Notes: generated from the sequence alone by a model not told the origin. 64,000 bases of DNA from Saccharothrix sp. HUAS TT1 (GCF_040744945.1 NZ_CP160453.1:4898001-4962000); one strand, 5' to 3'; positions 50,934 to 60,096 are shown, counted from the stretch's first letter. A program made the numbers and translations.

Positions 50934-51794
50934 ATGATCCCCGAACCGCCGCTGCCCGCCGACCTGCGGGCGCTGTTCGCCGACGGCGCCGACGCCGGCC
51001 GAGCGCTGACGGTCCCGCTGCCGCCCGGCCGGTCGATCACCTCCGAGGAGGAGGACGACGCCGGGCGGCCCGCGTTCTGGCTCAGCGACGGCCCCGCGCC
51101 CGCGGGGCTGTGGGAGCGCCTGCGCGCGGAGCACGCCCGATCGGGTCTGTGGCCGCTGCTGCTGGACTCGCTGGACGACGAGGACGACGAGTACCGCCCG
51201 TGGGGGAACGGCGAGGTGCTGCCCGGTGAGATGTCCTCGCCCGGCGACCACGTCGCCGAGGAACTGCTGGCCGGCTGGTGGGCGGACAACACGGCGGACG
51301 ACCCGGACGACGCGTTGACCCCGGCCGAGCGCGCGGCCGTCACCGCGCCGTTCGGGCGGACCTGGCCCGGCCTGGCGCTCACCCCGCCGCTCGGCGCCGA
51401 CCCCGACCGCGTCGCCGACGGCCTGGCCGAACAGCTCGTGGCGGGCCACCCGTCGATCCGCCTCGGCCTGGTCGCCGCCGACCGCGGCGCGGACGCGCTG
51501 ACCACCGCCGGGTGGGTCGGTCCGACGAACCACACCGGCGACACCGCCGAGGTCTCCGCGGTGCTGCGGAGCTGGGAGGAGCGGTTCGGCGCGCGGGTCG
51601 TCGGCGTCGGGTTCGCCACGCTCGTGCTGAGCGTCGCCTCCCCGCCGACCACGCTCGCGAGCGCGATGGCCGTCGCCGCCGAGCACTTCGCCCTCTGCCC
51701 GGACAACGTCTGGCAGGGCGAACCCCCGAACACGCTCGCCGGCTACGCCGAACGCCTCCTGCACGACCACTCGTGGACCTTCTGGTGGGACTGA
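50934..51794 (+). CDS. DUF4253-like protein
   Basis: 286 residues from an ATG at 50934. The N-terminal 60 residues (LPADLRALFADG) precede an acidic region (SEEEDDAGR; LDDEDDEYRPWGNGEVLPGE). The C-terminal 150 residues carry the DUF4253 pattern: LGLVAADRGADALTTAGWVG, NHTGDTAEVSAVLRSWEERF, GFATLVLSVASPPT, AAEHFALCPDNVWQ and a WTFWWD end. It is cytoplasmic, without a signal peptide. Function unknown. Confidence 0.82.
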   Translation: MIPEPPLPADLRALFADGADAGRALTVPLPPGRSITSEEEDDAGRPAFWLSDGPAPAGLWERLRAEHARSGLWPLLLDSLDDEDDEYRPWGNGEVLPGEMSSPGDHVAEELLAGWWADNTADDPDDALTPAERAAVTAPFGRTWPGLALTPPLGADPDRVADGLAEQLVAGHPSIRLGLVAADRGADALTTAGWVGPTNHTGDTAEVSAVLRSWEERFGARVVGVGFATLVLSVASPPTTLASAMAVAAEHFALCPDNVWQGEPPNTLAGYAERLLHDHSWTFWWD

Positions 51795-51885
51795 CCCGAC
51801 GGCTCTGGGGCTCAGTGAAATTGCACTGACGCGGGAAATGGGGCGGGCGGGACGAAAAACCCTGGCCCTTCCTCAATCCTGGAGT

Positions 51886-51896
51886 CATGTGACATG
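51886..51896. promoter_or_regulatory. CATGT-G-ACATG palindrome before the hydroxyproline operon
   Basis: A perfect 11-bp inverted repeat ends 8 bp before the first start codon of the hydroxyproline operon. Such a short palindrome suits a FCD-type GntR dimer, and the operon ends with a GntR gene. It would overlap or follow the promoter, as expected for repression. Confidence 0.5.
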
Positions 51897-51904
51897 GTAC
51901 TGAC

Positions 51905-53101
51905 GTGGTCGCCCCCGATCGGGTAGTCGTCGTGGGCGCGGGCATCGTCGGCGCGGCGATCGCCCGCGCCCTGGCCCGCGCCGGCGTCGCGGTCACCGTC
52001 GTGGACCGCGGCGCCAGTGCGGGCGGCGCCTCCGCGAGCGGCGAGGGGAACCTGCTCGTCTCCGACAAGGAACCCGGCGCCGAACTCGCGCTCGCGCGGC
52101 GCTCGCTCGCCTCCTGGTCGCGCGTCGAGGACGAGTTGCGCGACGAGCTGCCCGCGGACTTCCCCGGACTGGAGCTGGAGCGCAAGGGCGGCCTCGTCGT
52201 CGCCACCACCGAGGCGGGCGCGGCGGCGCTGCACGAGCTGGCCGACGCCCAGCGCGCCGTCGGCGTCCGGGCCGAGGCGGTCGGCGACGACCGCGTCCGG
52301 GAACTCGAACCCGACCTCACCCCGCACCGCACCGCGGCCGTGTTCTACCCCGAGGACATGCAGGTGCAGCCGGTCGTCGCCACCGAGGCGCTGCTCGCCG
52401 CCGCGCGCCGCCACGGCGCGCGGGTGCTCCAGGGCGTCGAGGTCACCGGCCCGGTGCTCGACCGGGGCAGGCTCGTCGGGGCCGCGACCACCGCCGGAGC
52501 GCTGCCCGCCGACGCGGTGGTGCTCGCCGCCGGCCCCTGGTCCGGCGCGGTCGCCGCGCGGTTCGGGGTCGTGCTCCCGGTCGCGCCCCGGCGGGGCACC
52601 GTGCTCGTCACCTCCCGGATGCCGCAGCGGGTGCGGCACAAGGTCTACGACGCCGACTACGTGGGCGCGGTCGGTTCCGACGCGGCCGACCTGCAGGTGT
52701 CCGGCGTGGTCGAGTCGACGGCGGCGGGCACCGTCCTCATCGGCTCCTCCCGCGAGCGGCGCGGGTTCGACGAGCGGATCGAGGCGGGGGTCCTTGCCGC
52801 GCTCGCCGCCAAGGCGCTGCTGCTGTTCCCGTTCCTCGCCGACGTCCAGGTCATGCGCGCGTACGGCGGCTTCCGCCCGTTCGTCCCCGACCACCTGCCG
52901 GTGATCGGCCCCGACCACCGGCTGCCCGGCCTGTGGCACGCCACCGGGCACGAGGGCGCGGGCATCGGCCTGAGCCTGGCCACCGCCGAGGTGCTGTGCG
53001 GCCAGGTCGTGCGCGACGGGCCCGGCGAGGACCCGCTGGCCGCCGCGTTCCGGCTGGACCGCCCGACCCTGCTCCCGCACCTCGGAGGCGCCGCCCGATG
53101 A
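51905..53101 (+). CDS. FAD-dependent oxidase subunit (hydroxyproline/D-amino-acid dehydrogenase beta-like)
   Basis: 398 residues from a GTG at 51905. The FAD dinucleotide motif VVVGAGIVGAAIARALA is at 7-23, with the DAAO/GlyOx fold: SGEGNLLVSDKEPG, YPEDMQVQPVV (about 145), PRRGTVLVTSR, and the FAD-closing WHATGHEGAGIGLSLAT near 350. It is the catalytic subunit type of the heterotrimeric hydroxyproline or opine/HcnC-like dehydrogenase, oxidising the D-amino acid to an imine. The next two genes encode the 2Fe-2S and NAD(P)/FAD subunits and overlap it, supporting a complex. Confidence 0.88.
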   Translation: MVAPDRVVVVGAGIVGAAIARALARAGVAVTVVDRGASAGGASASGEGNLLVSDKEPGAELALARRSLASWSRVEDELRDELPADFPGLELERKGGLVVATTEAGAAALHELADAQRAVGVRAEAVGDDRVRELEPDLTPHRTAAVFYPEDMQVQPVVATEALLAAARRHGARVLQGVEVTGPVLDRGRLVGAATTAGALPADAVVLAAGPWSGAVAARFGVVLPVAPRRGTVLVTSRMPQRVRHKVYDADYVGAVGSDAADLQVSGVVESTAAGTVLIGSSRERRGFDERIEAGVLAALAAKALLLFPFLADVQVMRAYGGFRPFVPDHLPVIGPDHRLPGLWHATGHEGAGIGLSLATAEVLCGQVVRDGPGEDPLAAAFRLDRPTLLPHLGGAAR

Positions 53102-53355
53102 CGGACATCCACGTCGAGGTCGACGGAACGCCCGTCGCGGGCCTGGCGGGCCAGAGCATCGCCGCGCTCCTGCTCGCCTCCGGCCGCACCTCGTGGCGCC
53201 GCACCCGCGAGGGCCGGCCGCGCGGCGTGTTCTGCGGGATCGGCGCCTGCTTCGACTGCGTCGTCACCGTCAACGGCCTGCGCGACGTGCGCGCCTGCCT
53301 GCGCCGCGCCGTCGACGGCGACCGCGTCGAGCTGCAGGAGGACGACCGTGCCTGA
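53098..53355 (+). CDS. 2Fe-2S ferredoxin-like subunit of the hydroxyproline dehydrogenase
   Basis: 85 residues from an ATG at 53098 sharing ATGA with the previous stop. Cys cluster FCGIGACFDCVVTV with a further Cys in DVRACLRR gives the plant-type 2Fe-2S motif (C-x4-C-x2-C...C). It is the small electron-transfer subunit (gamma, LhpE/HcnA-like). It overlaps the next gene by 8 bp. Confidence 0.87.
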   Translation: MTDIHVEVDGTPVAGLAGQSIAALLLASGRTSWRRTREGRPRGVFCGIGACFDCVVTVNGLRDVRACLRRAVDGDRVELQEDDRA

Positions 53356-54760
53356 CGTCCTCGTGGTCGGCGGCGGACCCGCCGGGATGACCGCCGCGCT
53401 CGCCGCCCGCCGCCACGGCGCGGAGCGGGTCGTCCTCCTCGAAGCCGACGACGACGTCGGCGGCCAGTACTGGCGGCACCCGCCCGCCGGGCGCGCCGAC
53501 CCCGACGAGGGGGAGTGGCACCACCACTGGCAGCGCTTCGTCTCGCTGCGCGCCGCCCTGCTGCGCGACCCCGGCTGCGAGGTCGTCACGAACGCCCACG
53601 TGTGGTCCGTCGACCGCCGCGACGGCATGCCCCCGCTCGTGCACGCCCTCGTCGGCGAGCCCGACGGGCAGGACCGCGCCCAGCGCACCTTCGACCCGGC
53701 CGCGCTCGTCCTGGCCACCGGCGCCCACGAGCGCACCCTGCCGTTCCCCGGCTGGGACCTGCCCGGCGTCTTCACCGCGGGCGCCGCGCAGGCGCTGGCC
53801 AAGGGCGAGCGGGTGGCCGTCGGCCGGCGCGTCCTCGTCGCGGGCTCCGGCCCGTTCCTGCTGCCCGTCGTGGCCGGCTTGATCCGGGTCGGCGCGCAGG
53901 TCGTCGGCGTGGTCGAAGCCTCCGGTCCGGCACGGCTCGCGAAGGGCTGGGGCGCCAAGCCGTGGCGGCTGGCCGGCGTCGGCGTCGGCGGCAAGGCCGT
54001 CGAGCTGGCGGGTTACCTGCGGGTGCTCGCCGCGCACCGCGTCCCCTGCCGGACGGGCGCGGCCGTCGTCGCCGCCCACGGCGTCGACCGCGTCCAGGCC
54101 GTCACCGTCGCCCGGCTGAACCCCGACTGGTCGCCGGTCGCCGGCTCCGGGCGGCGGATCGAGGTCGACGCCGTCTGCGTCGGCCACGGCTTCGTCCCGC
54201 GCGCCGAACTCGCCATCGCGGCGGGCTGCGCGCTCGACGGGCACGGCGCCGTCGAGGTCGACGACCGGCAGCGGACCTCCGTGCCCGGCGTCCTCACCGC
54301 GGGCGAGCTGACCGGCATCGGCGGCGTCGACCTGGCGCTCGCCGAGGGCCTGGTCGCCGGGGCCGTGGCCGCCGGGGGAGAACCCGCCCCCGCCGCACTG
54401 CGCCGCCGCGCGGTCTTCCGCGAGTTCGCCACCCGGCTCGCCGCCGCCCACGCCACCGGGCCGGGCTGGCGGTCCTGGTTGGACGACACCACGGTGGTCT
54501 GCCGCTGCGAGGACGTCACCGCCGGCGCCCTGCGCCGGGCCGCCGGGTCGACCCGCTCCCGGGGCTTGCGCTCGCTCAAGCTCACCACCCGCGCCGGCCT
54601 CGGCCTGTGCCAGGGCCGCACCTGCGGCCGGACCGTCGAGGACCTGCTCACCGGCGTGCTCGACCCGGGCCGCACCGCCAACCGACCCATCGCCGTGCCG
54701 CTGCGCCTCGGCGAGCTGGCCGACCACGGCCGCACCGGCAACCGAGAGGACGTCCCATGA
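53348..54760 (+). CDS. FAD/NAD(P)-dependent oxidoreductase alpha subunit with BFD-type 2Fe-2S domain
   Basis: 470 residues from a GTG at 53348. FAD motif VLVVGGGPAGMTAALAAR at 4-21; second dinucleotide site VLVAGSGPFLLPVVAG (about 160). ATGAHERTLPFPGWDLPGV is the typical disulfide-free reductase segment of the HcnB/LhpF type. The C-terminal BFD-like 2Fe-2S domain is intact (VVCRCEDVT, GLGLCQGRTCG). It passes electrons from the oxidase subunit to an acceptor. It lies between the ferredoxin and the deaminase gene, overlapping both by 4-8 bp. Confidence 0.9.
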   Translation: MPDVLVVGGGPAGMTAALAARRHGAERVVLLEADDDVGGQYWRHPPAGRADPDEGEWHHHWQRFVSLRAALLRDPGCEVVTNAHVWSVDRRDGMPPLVHALVGEPDGQDRAQRTFDPAALVLATGAHERTLPFPGWDLPGVFTAGAAQALAKGERVAVGRRVLVAGSGPFLLPVVAGLIRVGAQVVGVVEASGPARLAKGWGAKPWRLAGVGVGGKAVELAGYLRVLAAHRVPCRTGAAVVAAHGVDRVQAVTVARLNPDWSPVAGSGRRIEVDAVCVGHGFVPRAELAIAAGCALDGHGAVEVDDRQRTSVPGVLTAGELTGIGGVDLALAEGLVAGAVAAGGEPAPAALRRRAVFREFATRLAAAHATGPGWRSWLDDTTVVCRCEDVTAGALRRAAGSTRSRGLRSLKLTTRAGLGLCQGRTCGRTVEDLLTGVLDPGRTANRPIAVPLRLGELADHGRTGNREDVP

Positions 54761-55689
54761 GTTCCGGACCGGCATCCCTGCGCGGGGTCGTCGTCGCCAC
54801 CGCCCTGCCGTTCAAGGAGAACCCCGCCGCGCCCGCCGGCCTGGAGGTCGACTTCGACCGCTACGCCGAGCACTGCGACTGGCTGATGGCCAACGGCTGC
54901 CACGGCATCGGCGCCAACGGCTCGCTCGGCGAGTACTCCGCGCTGACCGACGCCGAGCGCCGCGAGGTCGTCAGGGTCGCCGTGGCCGCGGTAGGCGACC
55001 GAGGCGTCGTCGTGGCGGGCGTGCACGGTCCCGGCTGGCACCAGGCCAGGCACTGGGCCGAGCTGGCCGCCGAGGACGGCGCCCACGGCGTGCTCGCCCT
55101 GCCACCCACGACGTACCGGGCCGACCACGCGCAGGTGGTCGAGCACTACGCCAGGATCGACGAGGTCGGCCTGCCGATCATGATCTACAACAACCCGATC
55201 GACACCAAGGTCGACCTGGTGCCGGAACTGGTCGCCGAGATCGCCGAGCTGCCCAACGTCACCGCCGTCAAGGAGTTCAGCGGCGACGTGCGCAGGCTCT
55301 TCCAGATCGCCGAGCTGTGCGACGTCGACGTGGTCGTGGGCGCCGACGACGTGCTCTTCGAGCTGATGGCCGACGGCGCCGTCGGCTGGTTCGCGGGCTT
55401 CCCCAACGTCTTCCCCGCCGAGTCCGCCGCCCTCTACGAGCACCTGCTCGCGGGCCGCCTCACCGAGGCCAGGGAGCTGTACCGGCACCTCGTCGCGCTG
55501 TTCCGCTGGGACTCGCGCACCGAGTTCGTGCAGGCGATCAAGCTGTGCATGGACGAGGTCGGCCGCTACGGCGGGCCGTGCCGCCCGCCGCGCGGCCCGC
55601 TCACCGCCGACCACGCCGCGCGGGTGCGGGCGGACCTGCGCCGGGCCGTCGCCGGCATCGAGGCGTCGCGCACCGCCGAGGTGGTCTGA
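54757..55689 (+). CDS. DHDPS-family pyrroline-4-hydroxy-2-carboxylate deaminase
   Basis: 310 residues from an ATG at 54757 (ATGA overlap). Class I aldolase/DHDPS fold with the Schiff-base Lys172 (VTAVKEFSGD) and Tyr144 (MIYNNP). The GANGSLGEYSALTDAER segment is at about 52-68. By family and context it dehydrates and deaminates the pyrroline made by the dehydrogenase to 2-oxoglutarate semialdehyde. It is not a lysine-pathway DapA: the setting is hydroxyproline breakdown. Confidence 0.87.
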   Translation: MSSGPASLRGVVVATALPFKENPAAPAGLEVDFDRYAEHCDWLMANGCHGIGANGSLGEYSALTDAERREVVRVAVAAVGDRGVVVAGVHGPGWHQARHWAELAAEDGAHGVLALPPTTYRADHAQVVEHYARIDEVGLPIMIYNNPIDTKVDLVPELVAEIAELPNVTAVKEFSGDVRRLFQIAELCDVDVVVGADDVLFELMADGAVGWFAGFPNVFPAESAALYEHLLAGRLTEARELYRHLVALFRWDSRTEFVQAIKLCMDEVGRYGGPCRPPRGPLTADHAARVRADLRRAVAGIEASRTAEVV

Positions 55690-55690
55690 G

Positions 55691-56692
55691 GTGCGCGCGT
55701 CGCGGATGTTCTCCGCCGTCGACTCGCACACCGAGGGCATGCCGACGCGGGTGGTGACCGGCGGCGTCGGCGTCATCCCCGGGGCCACCATGAACGAGCG
55801 GCGGCTGCACTTCGTCGAACACCTCGACCACGTGCGGCGGCTGCTGGTCAACGAGCCGCGCGGCCACTCGGCGATGAGCGGCGCGATCCTGCAGCCGCCC
55901 ACCCGTCCCGACGCGGACTTCGGCGTGCTCTACATCGAGGTGTCCGGCTGCCTGCCCATGTGCGGGCACGGCACGATCGGGGTGGCCACGGTGCTGGTCG
56001 AGACCGGCATGGTCGAGGTGACCGAGCCGGTGACCACGATCCGGCTGGACACCCCGGCCGGGCTGGTGGTGGCCGAGGTGGCGGTCCGCGACGGGCACGC
56101 CGACAGCGTGACCCTGCGCAACGTCCCGTCGTACTGCGACCGGCTCGACGAGGTGGTGGAGGTGCCGGGGCTCGGCGCGGTCCGCTACAGCCTGGCGTTC
56201 GGCGGCAACTTCTACGCGATGGTCGACCTCGACCAGGTCGGGCTGCCGTTCGACCGGGCGCGCAAGGACGACATCCTGGCCGCCGGGTTGGCGATCATGG
56301 ACGCCGTCAACACCTCCGCGCCGCCCGCGCACCCGGAGATCGAGGGCGTCGACCACTGCCACCACGTGGAGTTCATCGCGCCGGGCTCGGACGCGCGGCA
56401 CTCGCGGCACGCGATGGCCATCCACCCCGGCTGGTTCGACCGCTCGCCGTGCGGCACCGGCACGTCCGCGCGGATGGCCGAGCTGCACGCGCGCGGCGAG
56501 CTGCCGCTGGGGCGGGACTTCGTCAACGAGTCCTTCATCGGCAGCCGGTTCACCGGTCGCCTGGTGGCCGAGACGACCGTCGGCGGGCGGCCCGCGGTGG
56601 TGCCGACCATCACCGGCCGCGCCTGGGTGACCGGGGTGGGGCAGTACCTGCTCGACCCGACCGACCCGTACCCGGCGGGGTTCGAGTTCTGA
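55691..56692 (+). CDS. proline-racemase-family 4-hydroxyproline 2-epimerase
   Basis: 333 residues from a GTG at 55691, one base after the previous stop. Both catalytic Cys of the family are present, Cys91 (MCGHGTIG) and Cys254 (SPCGTGTSA), so it should be an epimerase/racemase rather than the Ser/Thr-substituted trans-3-hydroxyproline dehydratase. Other motifs: DSHTEGMPTRVV, NEPRGHSAMSGA, GGNFYAMVD, NESFIGSRFTGRL. It turns trans-4-hydroxy-L-proline into the cis-D form for the heterotrimeric dehydrogenase. Confidence 0.92.
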   Translation: MRASRMFSAVDSHTEGMPTRVVTGGVGVIPGATMNERRLHFVEHLDHVRRLLVNEPRGHSAMSGAILQPPTRPDADFGVLYIEVSGCLPMCGHGTIGVATVLVETGMVEVTEPVTTIRLDTPAGLVVAEVAVRDGHADSVTLRNVPSYCDRLDEVVEVPGLGAVRYSLAFGGNFYAMVDLDQVGLPFDRARKDDILAAGLAIMDAVNTSAPPAHPEIEGVDHCHHVEFIAPGSDARHSRHAMAIHPGWFDRSPCGTGTSARMAELHARGELPLGRDFVNESFIGSRFTGRLVAETTVGGRPAVVPTITGRAWVTGVGQYLLDPTDPYPAGFEF

Positions 56693-56775
56693 CGGGTGAC
56701 GACCCGCAGGTCAGGGGTAAGGTCGGCGCCGTGCGACCCGGCGCCGCGGGTCCACGACAGCGGGAGGCTGCGGAG

Positions 56776-57444
56776 GTGGGTCCGTCGACCATCAACCCGG
56801 TGGCCGCGGGCGCGAGCCTGCGCGGCTCGGTGGAGGACGCGGTCGCCGCCGCCATCGTCTCGGGTGAGCTGGCGCCGGGAACCCTGGTCACCGCGCCCAC
56901 CCTCGCGGCCCGGTTCGGGGTGTCCGCCACCCCGGTGCGGGAGGCGATGCTCAACCTGCGCAAGCGCGGGTTCGTCGACGTGGTGCGCAACAAGGGCTTC
57001 CGCATCACGGAGGTCAGCGAGCAGGACCTGTGGGAGATCGTGCGGCTGCGCCAGCAGCTGGAGGCGCCGCCGATGCGGGAGATCGCCCGGACGTTGCAGC
57101 CCTCGACCGCCGCCGAGCTGCGGGTGAAGGCCCAGGCCATCGTGGACGCCGCCGCGGCGGCCGACCTGGCCGGCTACCTGGCGGCCGACCTGACCTTCCA
57201 CCTGAGGTTGCTGGAGCTGCACGGCAACCGCCGGCTCGTCGCGATCGTGGAGGACCTGCGCCAGCAGACGCGCATGGTCGGGCTGGCCGGCATGGTCGGC
57301 ACGCCCGAGCTGGCCAGGTCCGCCGCCGAGCACCACAGCCTGGTCGACCTCCTGGAGGCCCGGGACGGTCGGGGGGCGGAAGCGCTGCTGACCGCCCACA
57401 TCGGCCACGTGCTCGGCTGGTGGAGCGGCAACTCCGAGGACTGA
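56776..57444 (+). CDS. GntR-family (FCD) regulator of hydroxyproline catabolism
   Basis: 222 residues from a GTG at 56776 (GGAGG 8 nt upstream); a GTG at 56731 would add 15. The winged helix (VEDAVAAAIVSGELAPGTLV, APTLAARFGVSATPVREAML) covers 15-75. The FCD ligand domain follows with a His-rich metal site (LTFHLRLLELHGN; EHHSLVDLLEARDG; LLTAHIGHVLGW). It is the last gene of the operon and probably represses it, perhaps through the palindrome at 51886. Confidence 0.9.
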   Translation: MGPSTINPVAAGASLRGSVEDAVAAAIVSGELAPGTLVTAPTLAARFGVSATPVREAMLNLRKRGFVDVVRNKGFRITEVSEQDLWEIVRLRQQLEAPPMREIARTLQPSTAAELRVKAQAIVDAAAAADLAGYLAADLTFHLRLLELHGNRRLVAIVEDLRQQTRMVGLAGMVGTPELARSAAEHHSLVDLLEARDGRGAEALLTAHIGHVLGWWSGNSED

Positions 57445-57461
57445 GGCCACTCCGCTCCGGG

Positions 57462-58457
57462 TCACGGGGTGTCGCGGAGGCGGAGGAGCCCGGCGCCCTT
57501 GCCGGACACGCCCCGGGCGGCGGCCTGCCGGGCCAGCCACTCCAGGATCGCCCGGTTCGTCTCGGCCGGCTTCTCCTGCTGGATCCAGTGGCCGCAGTCC
57601 AGGCCGACCACCTCCACGGCGGGCACGAACTCCGGCAGGCGCTCGAACCTCGGGATCGTGTCGCGGTCGCCGTAGATCATGAGCGCGGGTTGCCGGATGA
57701 CCGGGTCCGCGTCGGCCAGCAGGCGCCAGTTGCGGTCGAGGTTGCGGTACCAGTTGATGCTGCTCGTGAAGCCCGTCGACTCGAAGGCGGAGATGAAGAC
57801 GGCCAGTTCGCCGTCGCTCATGACCGGTTCGCCGAGAGGCGCCTCCGCCCTGGCGAGGTCGATCATCGCCATGCCCGGCTGAGGCGGTTGCGGGGGCACG
57901 TCCTTGCGGAACGCGTTGCGCAGGAACCGGGCCGCGTGCTCGTCGAGCACGGCGTCCGCGACGCCCGGTTGCCGGTTGAAGTGGACGAAGTAGAAGTCGG
58001 CGCCGAACACGGCCTCCATGAACTCGATCCAGGGCGTCTCCCCGCGCTCCTGGTAGGGCAGGCTCAGCGCCACCACGCCGTTCACCCGGCCCGGGTGCAG
58101 CAGGGTCAGGCCCCAGACGACGAACGCGCCCCAGTCGTGGCCGACGAAGGTGGCGTCCTCGTAGCCGTAGTGGTCGAGGAGCGCGACGAGGTCGCCCGAC
58201 AGGTGCGCGATGTCGTAGTCCGCCACCTCGGCCGGGCGGGACGAGTTGCCGTAGCCGCGCTGGTTCGGGACGATCACGTGGTAGCCCGCCGCGACCAGCG
58301 CCGGCACCTGGTGGCGCCAGGAGAAGGCGTGCTCCGGCCAGCCGTGGCAGAGCACGACGGGCCGTCCCGCGTTCTCCCGGCCCGCTTCGAAGACCTCCAG
58401 CTCCACACCGTTGACGGGGACGAGGGTGGGCCGGGGAAAGTCGATCGGGTCGGACAT
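57462..58457 (-). CDS. epoxide-hydrolase-like alpha/beta hydrolase
   Basis: 331 residues from an ATG at 58457. Oxyanion HGWPE (38-42), nucleophile Asp108 in VGHDWGAFV, acid in YGDRDTIP, and base His in CGHWIQQEKP. An Asp nucleophile with cap-domain Tyr residues (FYFVHFNRQPG) fits epoxide hydrolase or fluoroacetate dehalogenase-like enzymes. Cytoplasmic. It is divergent from a WYL regulator, 114 bp between starts, a likely regulator-target pair. Confidence 0.87.
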   Translation of the reverse strand: MSDPIDFPRPTLVPVNGVELEVFEAGRENAGRPVVLCHGWPEHAFSWRHQVPALVAAGYHVIVPNQRGYGNSSRPAEVADYDIAHLSGDLVALLDHYGYEDATFVGHDWGAFVVWGLTLLHPGRVNGVVALSLPYQERGETPWIEFMEAVFGADFYFVHFNRQPGVADAVLDEHAARFLRNAFRKDVPPQPPQPGMAMIDLARAEAPLGEPVMSDGELAVFISAFESTGFTSSINWYRNLDRNWRLLADADPVIRQPALMIYGDRDTIPRFERLPEFVPAVEVVGLDCGHWIQQEKPAETNRAILEWLARQAAARGVSGKGAGLLRLRDTP

Positions 58458-58571
58458 CGCACTTCCTGTCTGTGGTTCGGGGTCGCAGCCGGCGGCCGAT
58501 GCGGTCAGGTGACCATCGTGTCGCCGAAACAGGCCACCTCGTGACCGGTTTGCTGTGGGAGTCTCGGCGGT

Positions 58572-59522
58572 GTGCGAGCCGACCGGCTGATGGCCGTCCT
58601 CCTGCTGCTGCAACAGCGCGAGCAGCTGACCGCGGCGGACGTCGCCCGGGAGCTGGAGGTGTCCGAGCGCACCGCCCGCCGTGACCTCGACGCCCTGGCG
58701 ATGGCCGGTGTGCCCGTCTACTCCACGCGGGGCCGGGGCGGCGGCTGGCGCCTCGTGGGCGGCGCCCGCACCGACCTGTCCGGGCTGACCGCGGGTGAGG
58801 CCCGCGCCCTGTTCCTGGTCGCCGGTCCGGCCTCGACCGCGACGCCGACCGTGAAAGCTGCGCTGCGCAAGCTCGTCCGCGCCCTGCCGGAGCCCTTCCG
58901 GGCGCAGGCCGAGGCGGCGGCGTCGTCGCTGGTCGTGGACCCGCAGCGGTGGGGGTCGAGCCGGGTCGAGCACCGGCCGCCGCCCCGCTTCCTCGACCAG
59001 CTCCAGGACGCGGTGATCCGCGGCGCCCAGGTGCGGCTCGGCTACGTCGACAGCACCGGCGCCGGGACCGAGAGGACCGTCCACCCGCTGGGCGTCGTCG
59101 CCAAGGGCCCGTTGTGGTACCTCGTCTGCGACACCGAGGCCGGTCGGCGGACCTTCCGGGTCGACCGCGTGTCGTCCGCCGACCCGACCGGCGACCCCGT
59201 GCGCCGACCCGACGACTTCGACCTCGCCGCGAGCTGGCGCGAGATCGCCGACGAGGTCGACCGCAGGCGAACGCCCCTCGAGGCCCGGGCGACCTGCGCG
59301 CCCGACGGGCTGGCGCGGCTCCGGATGGTGCTCCGCGACCGGCTGGAGGTCGGCGGCCCCACGACCGACGGCCGCGTCGAGGTCGTGATCCGCGGCTACA
59401 ACGAGTACGCGCTCGCCGGCGAGCTCGCCGGGCTGGTCGAGTGGCTGGAGGTGACCGGCCCCGAGGAGGTGCGGGACCGCCTGGCGTCGATCGGCGAAGC
59501 ACTCGTCGAACGGTACGGCTGA
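58572..59522 (+). CDS. WYL-domain HTH transcriptional regulator (YafY/DeoR type)
   Basis: 316 residues from a GTG at 58572. HTH at 1-60 (LLLLQQREQLTAADVARELE, VSERTARRDLDALAMAGVPV), wing with TRGRGGGWRL. The WYL domain is at about 140-220 (VRLGYVDSTGAGTERTVHPL, KGPLWYLVCDTEAGRRTFRV, DRVSS). The WCX-like end (VVIRGYNEYALAGELAGL, VEWLEVTGP) follows. Likely controls the divergent hydrolase gene; ligand unknown. Confidence 0.9.
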   Translation: MRADRLMAVLLLLQQREQLTAADVARELEVSERTARRDLDALAMAGVPVYSTRGRGGGWRLVGGARTDLSGLTAGEARALFLVAGPASTATPTVKAALRKLVRALPEPFRAQAEAAASSLVVDPQRWGSSRVEHRPPPRFLDQLQDAVIRGAQVRLGYVDSTGAGTERTVHPLGVVAKGPLWYLVCDTEAGRRTFRVDRVSSADPTGDPVRRPDDFDLAASWREIADEVDRRRTPLEARATCAPDGLARLRMVLRDRLEVGGPTTDGRVEVVIRGYNEYALAGELAGLVEWLEVTGPEEVRDRLASIGEALVERYG

Positions 59523-59568
59523 AGTCGGGGCGAAGCCGGGAACCGGTGCGGCTCGAGCACTTCGCGCG

Positions 59569-59964
59569 TCAGCGCTGCAAGTCCGCGGTGTCCTCCGAAG
59601 CCCCGCGCACGGCCAGTGCGGCGTCACGCACGTCGGAGTGCAGGTCGAACACCTCGTCCATGCCGGTCATGCGCAGGGGGCGCAGGACGGAGTGCTGGGT
59701 GGCGACGATGACGAACGCGGTGCCCGAGCGCTCGGTGTGCTGGTCGATCTCCGCCAGCAGCGCGAGGCCGCTGGAGGCCATGAAGGTCACCCCGGTCAGG
59801 TCGAGCACCGCGGCGGGGCCGGCGCCCTCCAGCCACTCCAGCAGGTCCCGGCGCACCGCCCGCGTGGTGTCCATGTCGATCTCGCCGGTGACGTGCAGCA
59901 CCGGCACGCCCTCGACCACGGCGGACGCCACCGCCGCGGTCGCGCCAGGACCCTGGTGGCCCAT
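59569..59964 (-). CDS. STAS-domain anti-sigma factor antagonist
   Basis: 131 residues from an ATG at 59964 (GAGGGGAAG upstream), preferred to a GTG 108 bases earlier. STAS fold: VPVLHVTGEIDMDTTRAVRR, AAVLDLTGVTFMASSGLALL with the phospho-acceptor Ser in MASSG, and FVIVATQHSVLRPLRMTGM. It would bind a RsbW-type kinase when unphosphorylated. It is probably one of several antagonists in this cluster. Confidence 0.9.
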   Translation of the reverse strand: MGHQGPGATAAVASAVVEGVPVLHVTGEIDMDTTRAVRRDLLEWLEGAGPAAVLDLTGVTFMASSGLALLAEIDQHTERSGTAFVIVATQHSVLRPLRMTGMDEVFDLHSDVRDAALAVRGASEDTADLQR

Positions 59965-60096
59965 CGGTCCACTTCCCCTCGAAGCCGTGTCAACGGCGAT
60001 GAATTGCGCGCTCGATCCCCGATGCGGTCGCGTCGACCACCACACAGAGTAGGTTCCGCCTGTCACGGCCACATGACGAGTCCCCGACCCCGGCGG

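Noticed and set aside
51811..51829. Small inverted repeat CAGTG...CACTG after the DUF4253-like gene
   Set aside because: The five-base stem with an A/T loop is weak; it may be a terminator but cannot be supported.
54757..55689. DapA (lysine biosynthesis) assignment for the DHDPS-family protein
   Set aside because: The gene sits by overlaps inside a hydroxyproline operon, where this family supplies the pyrroline deaminase.
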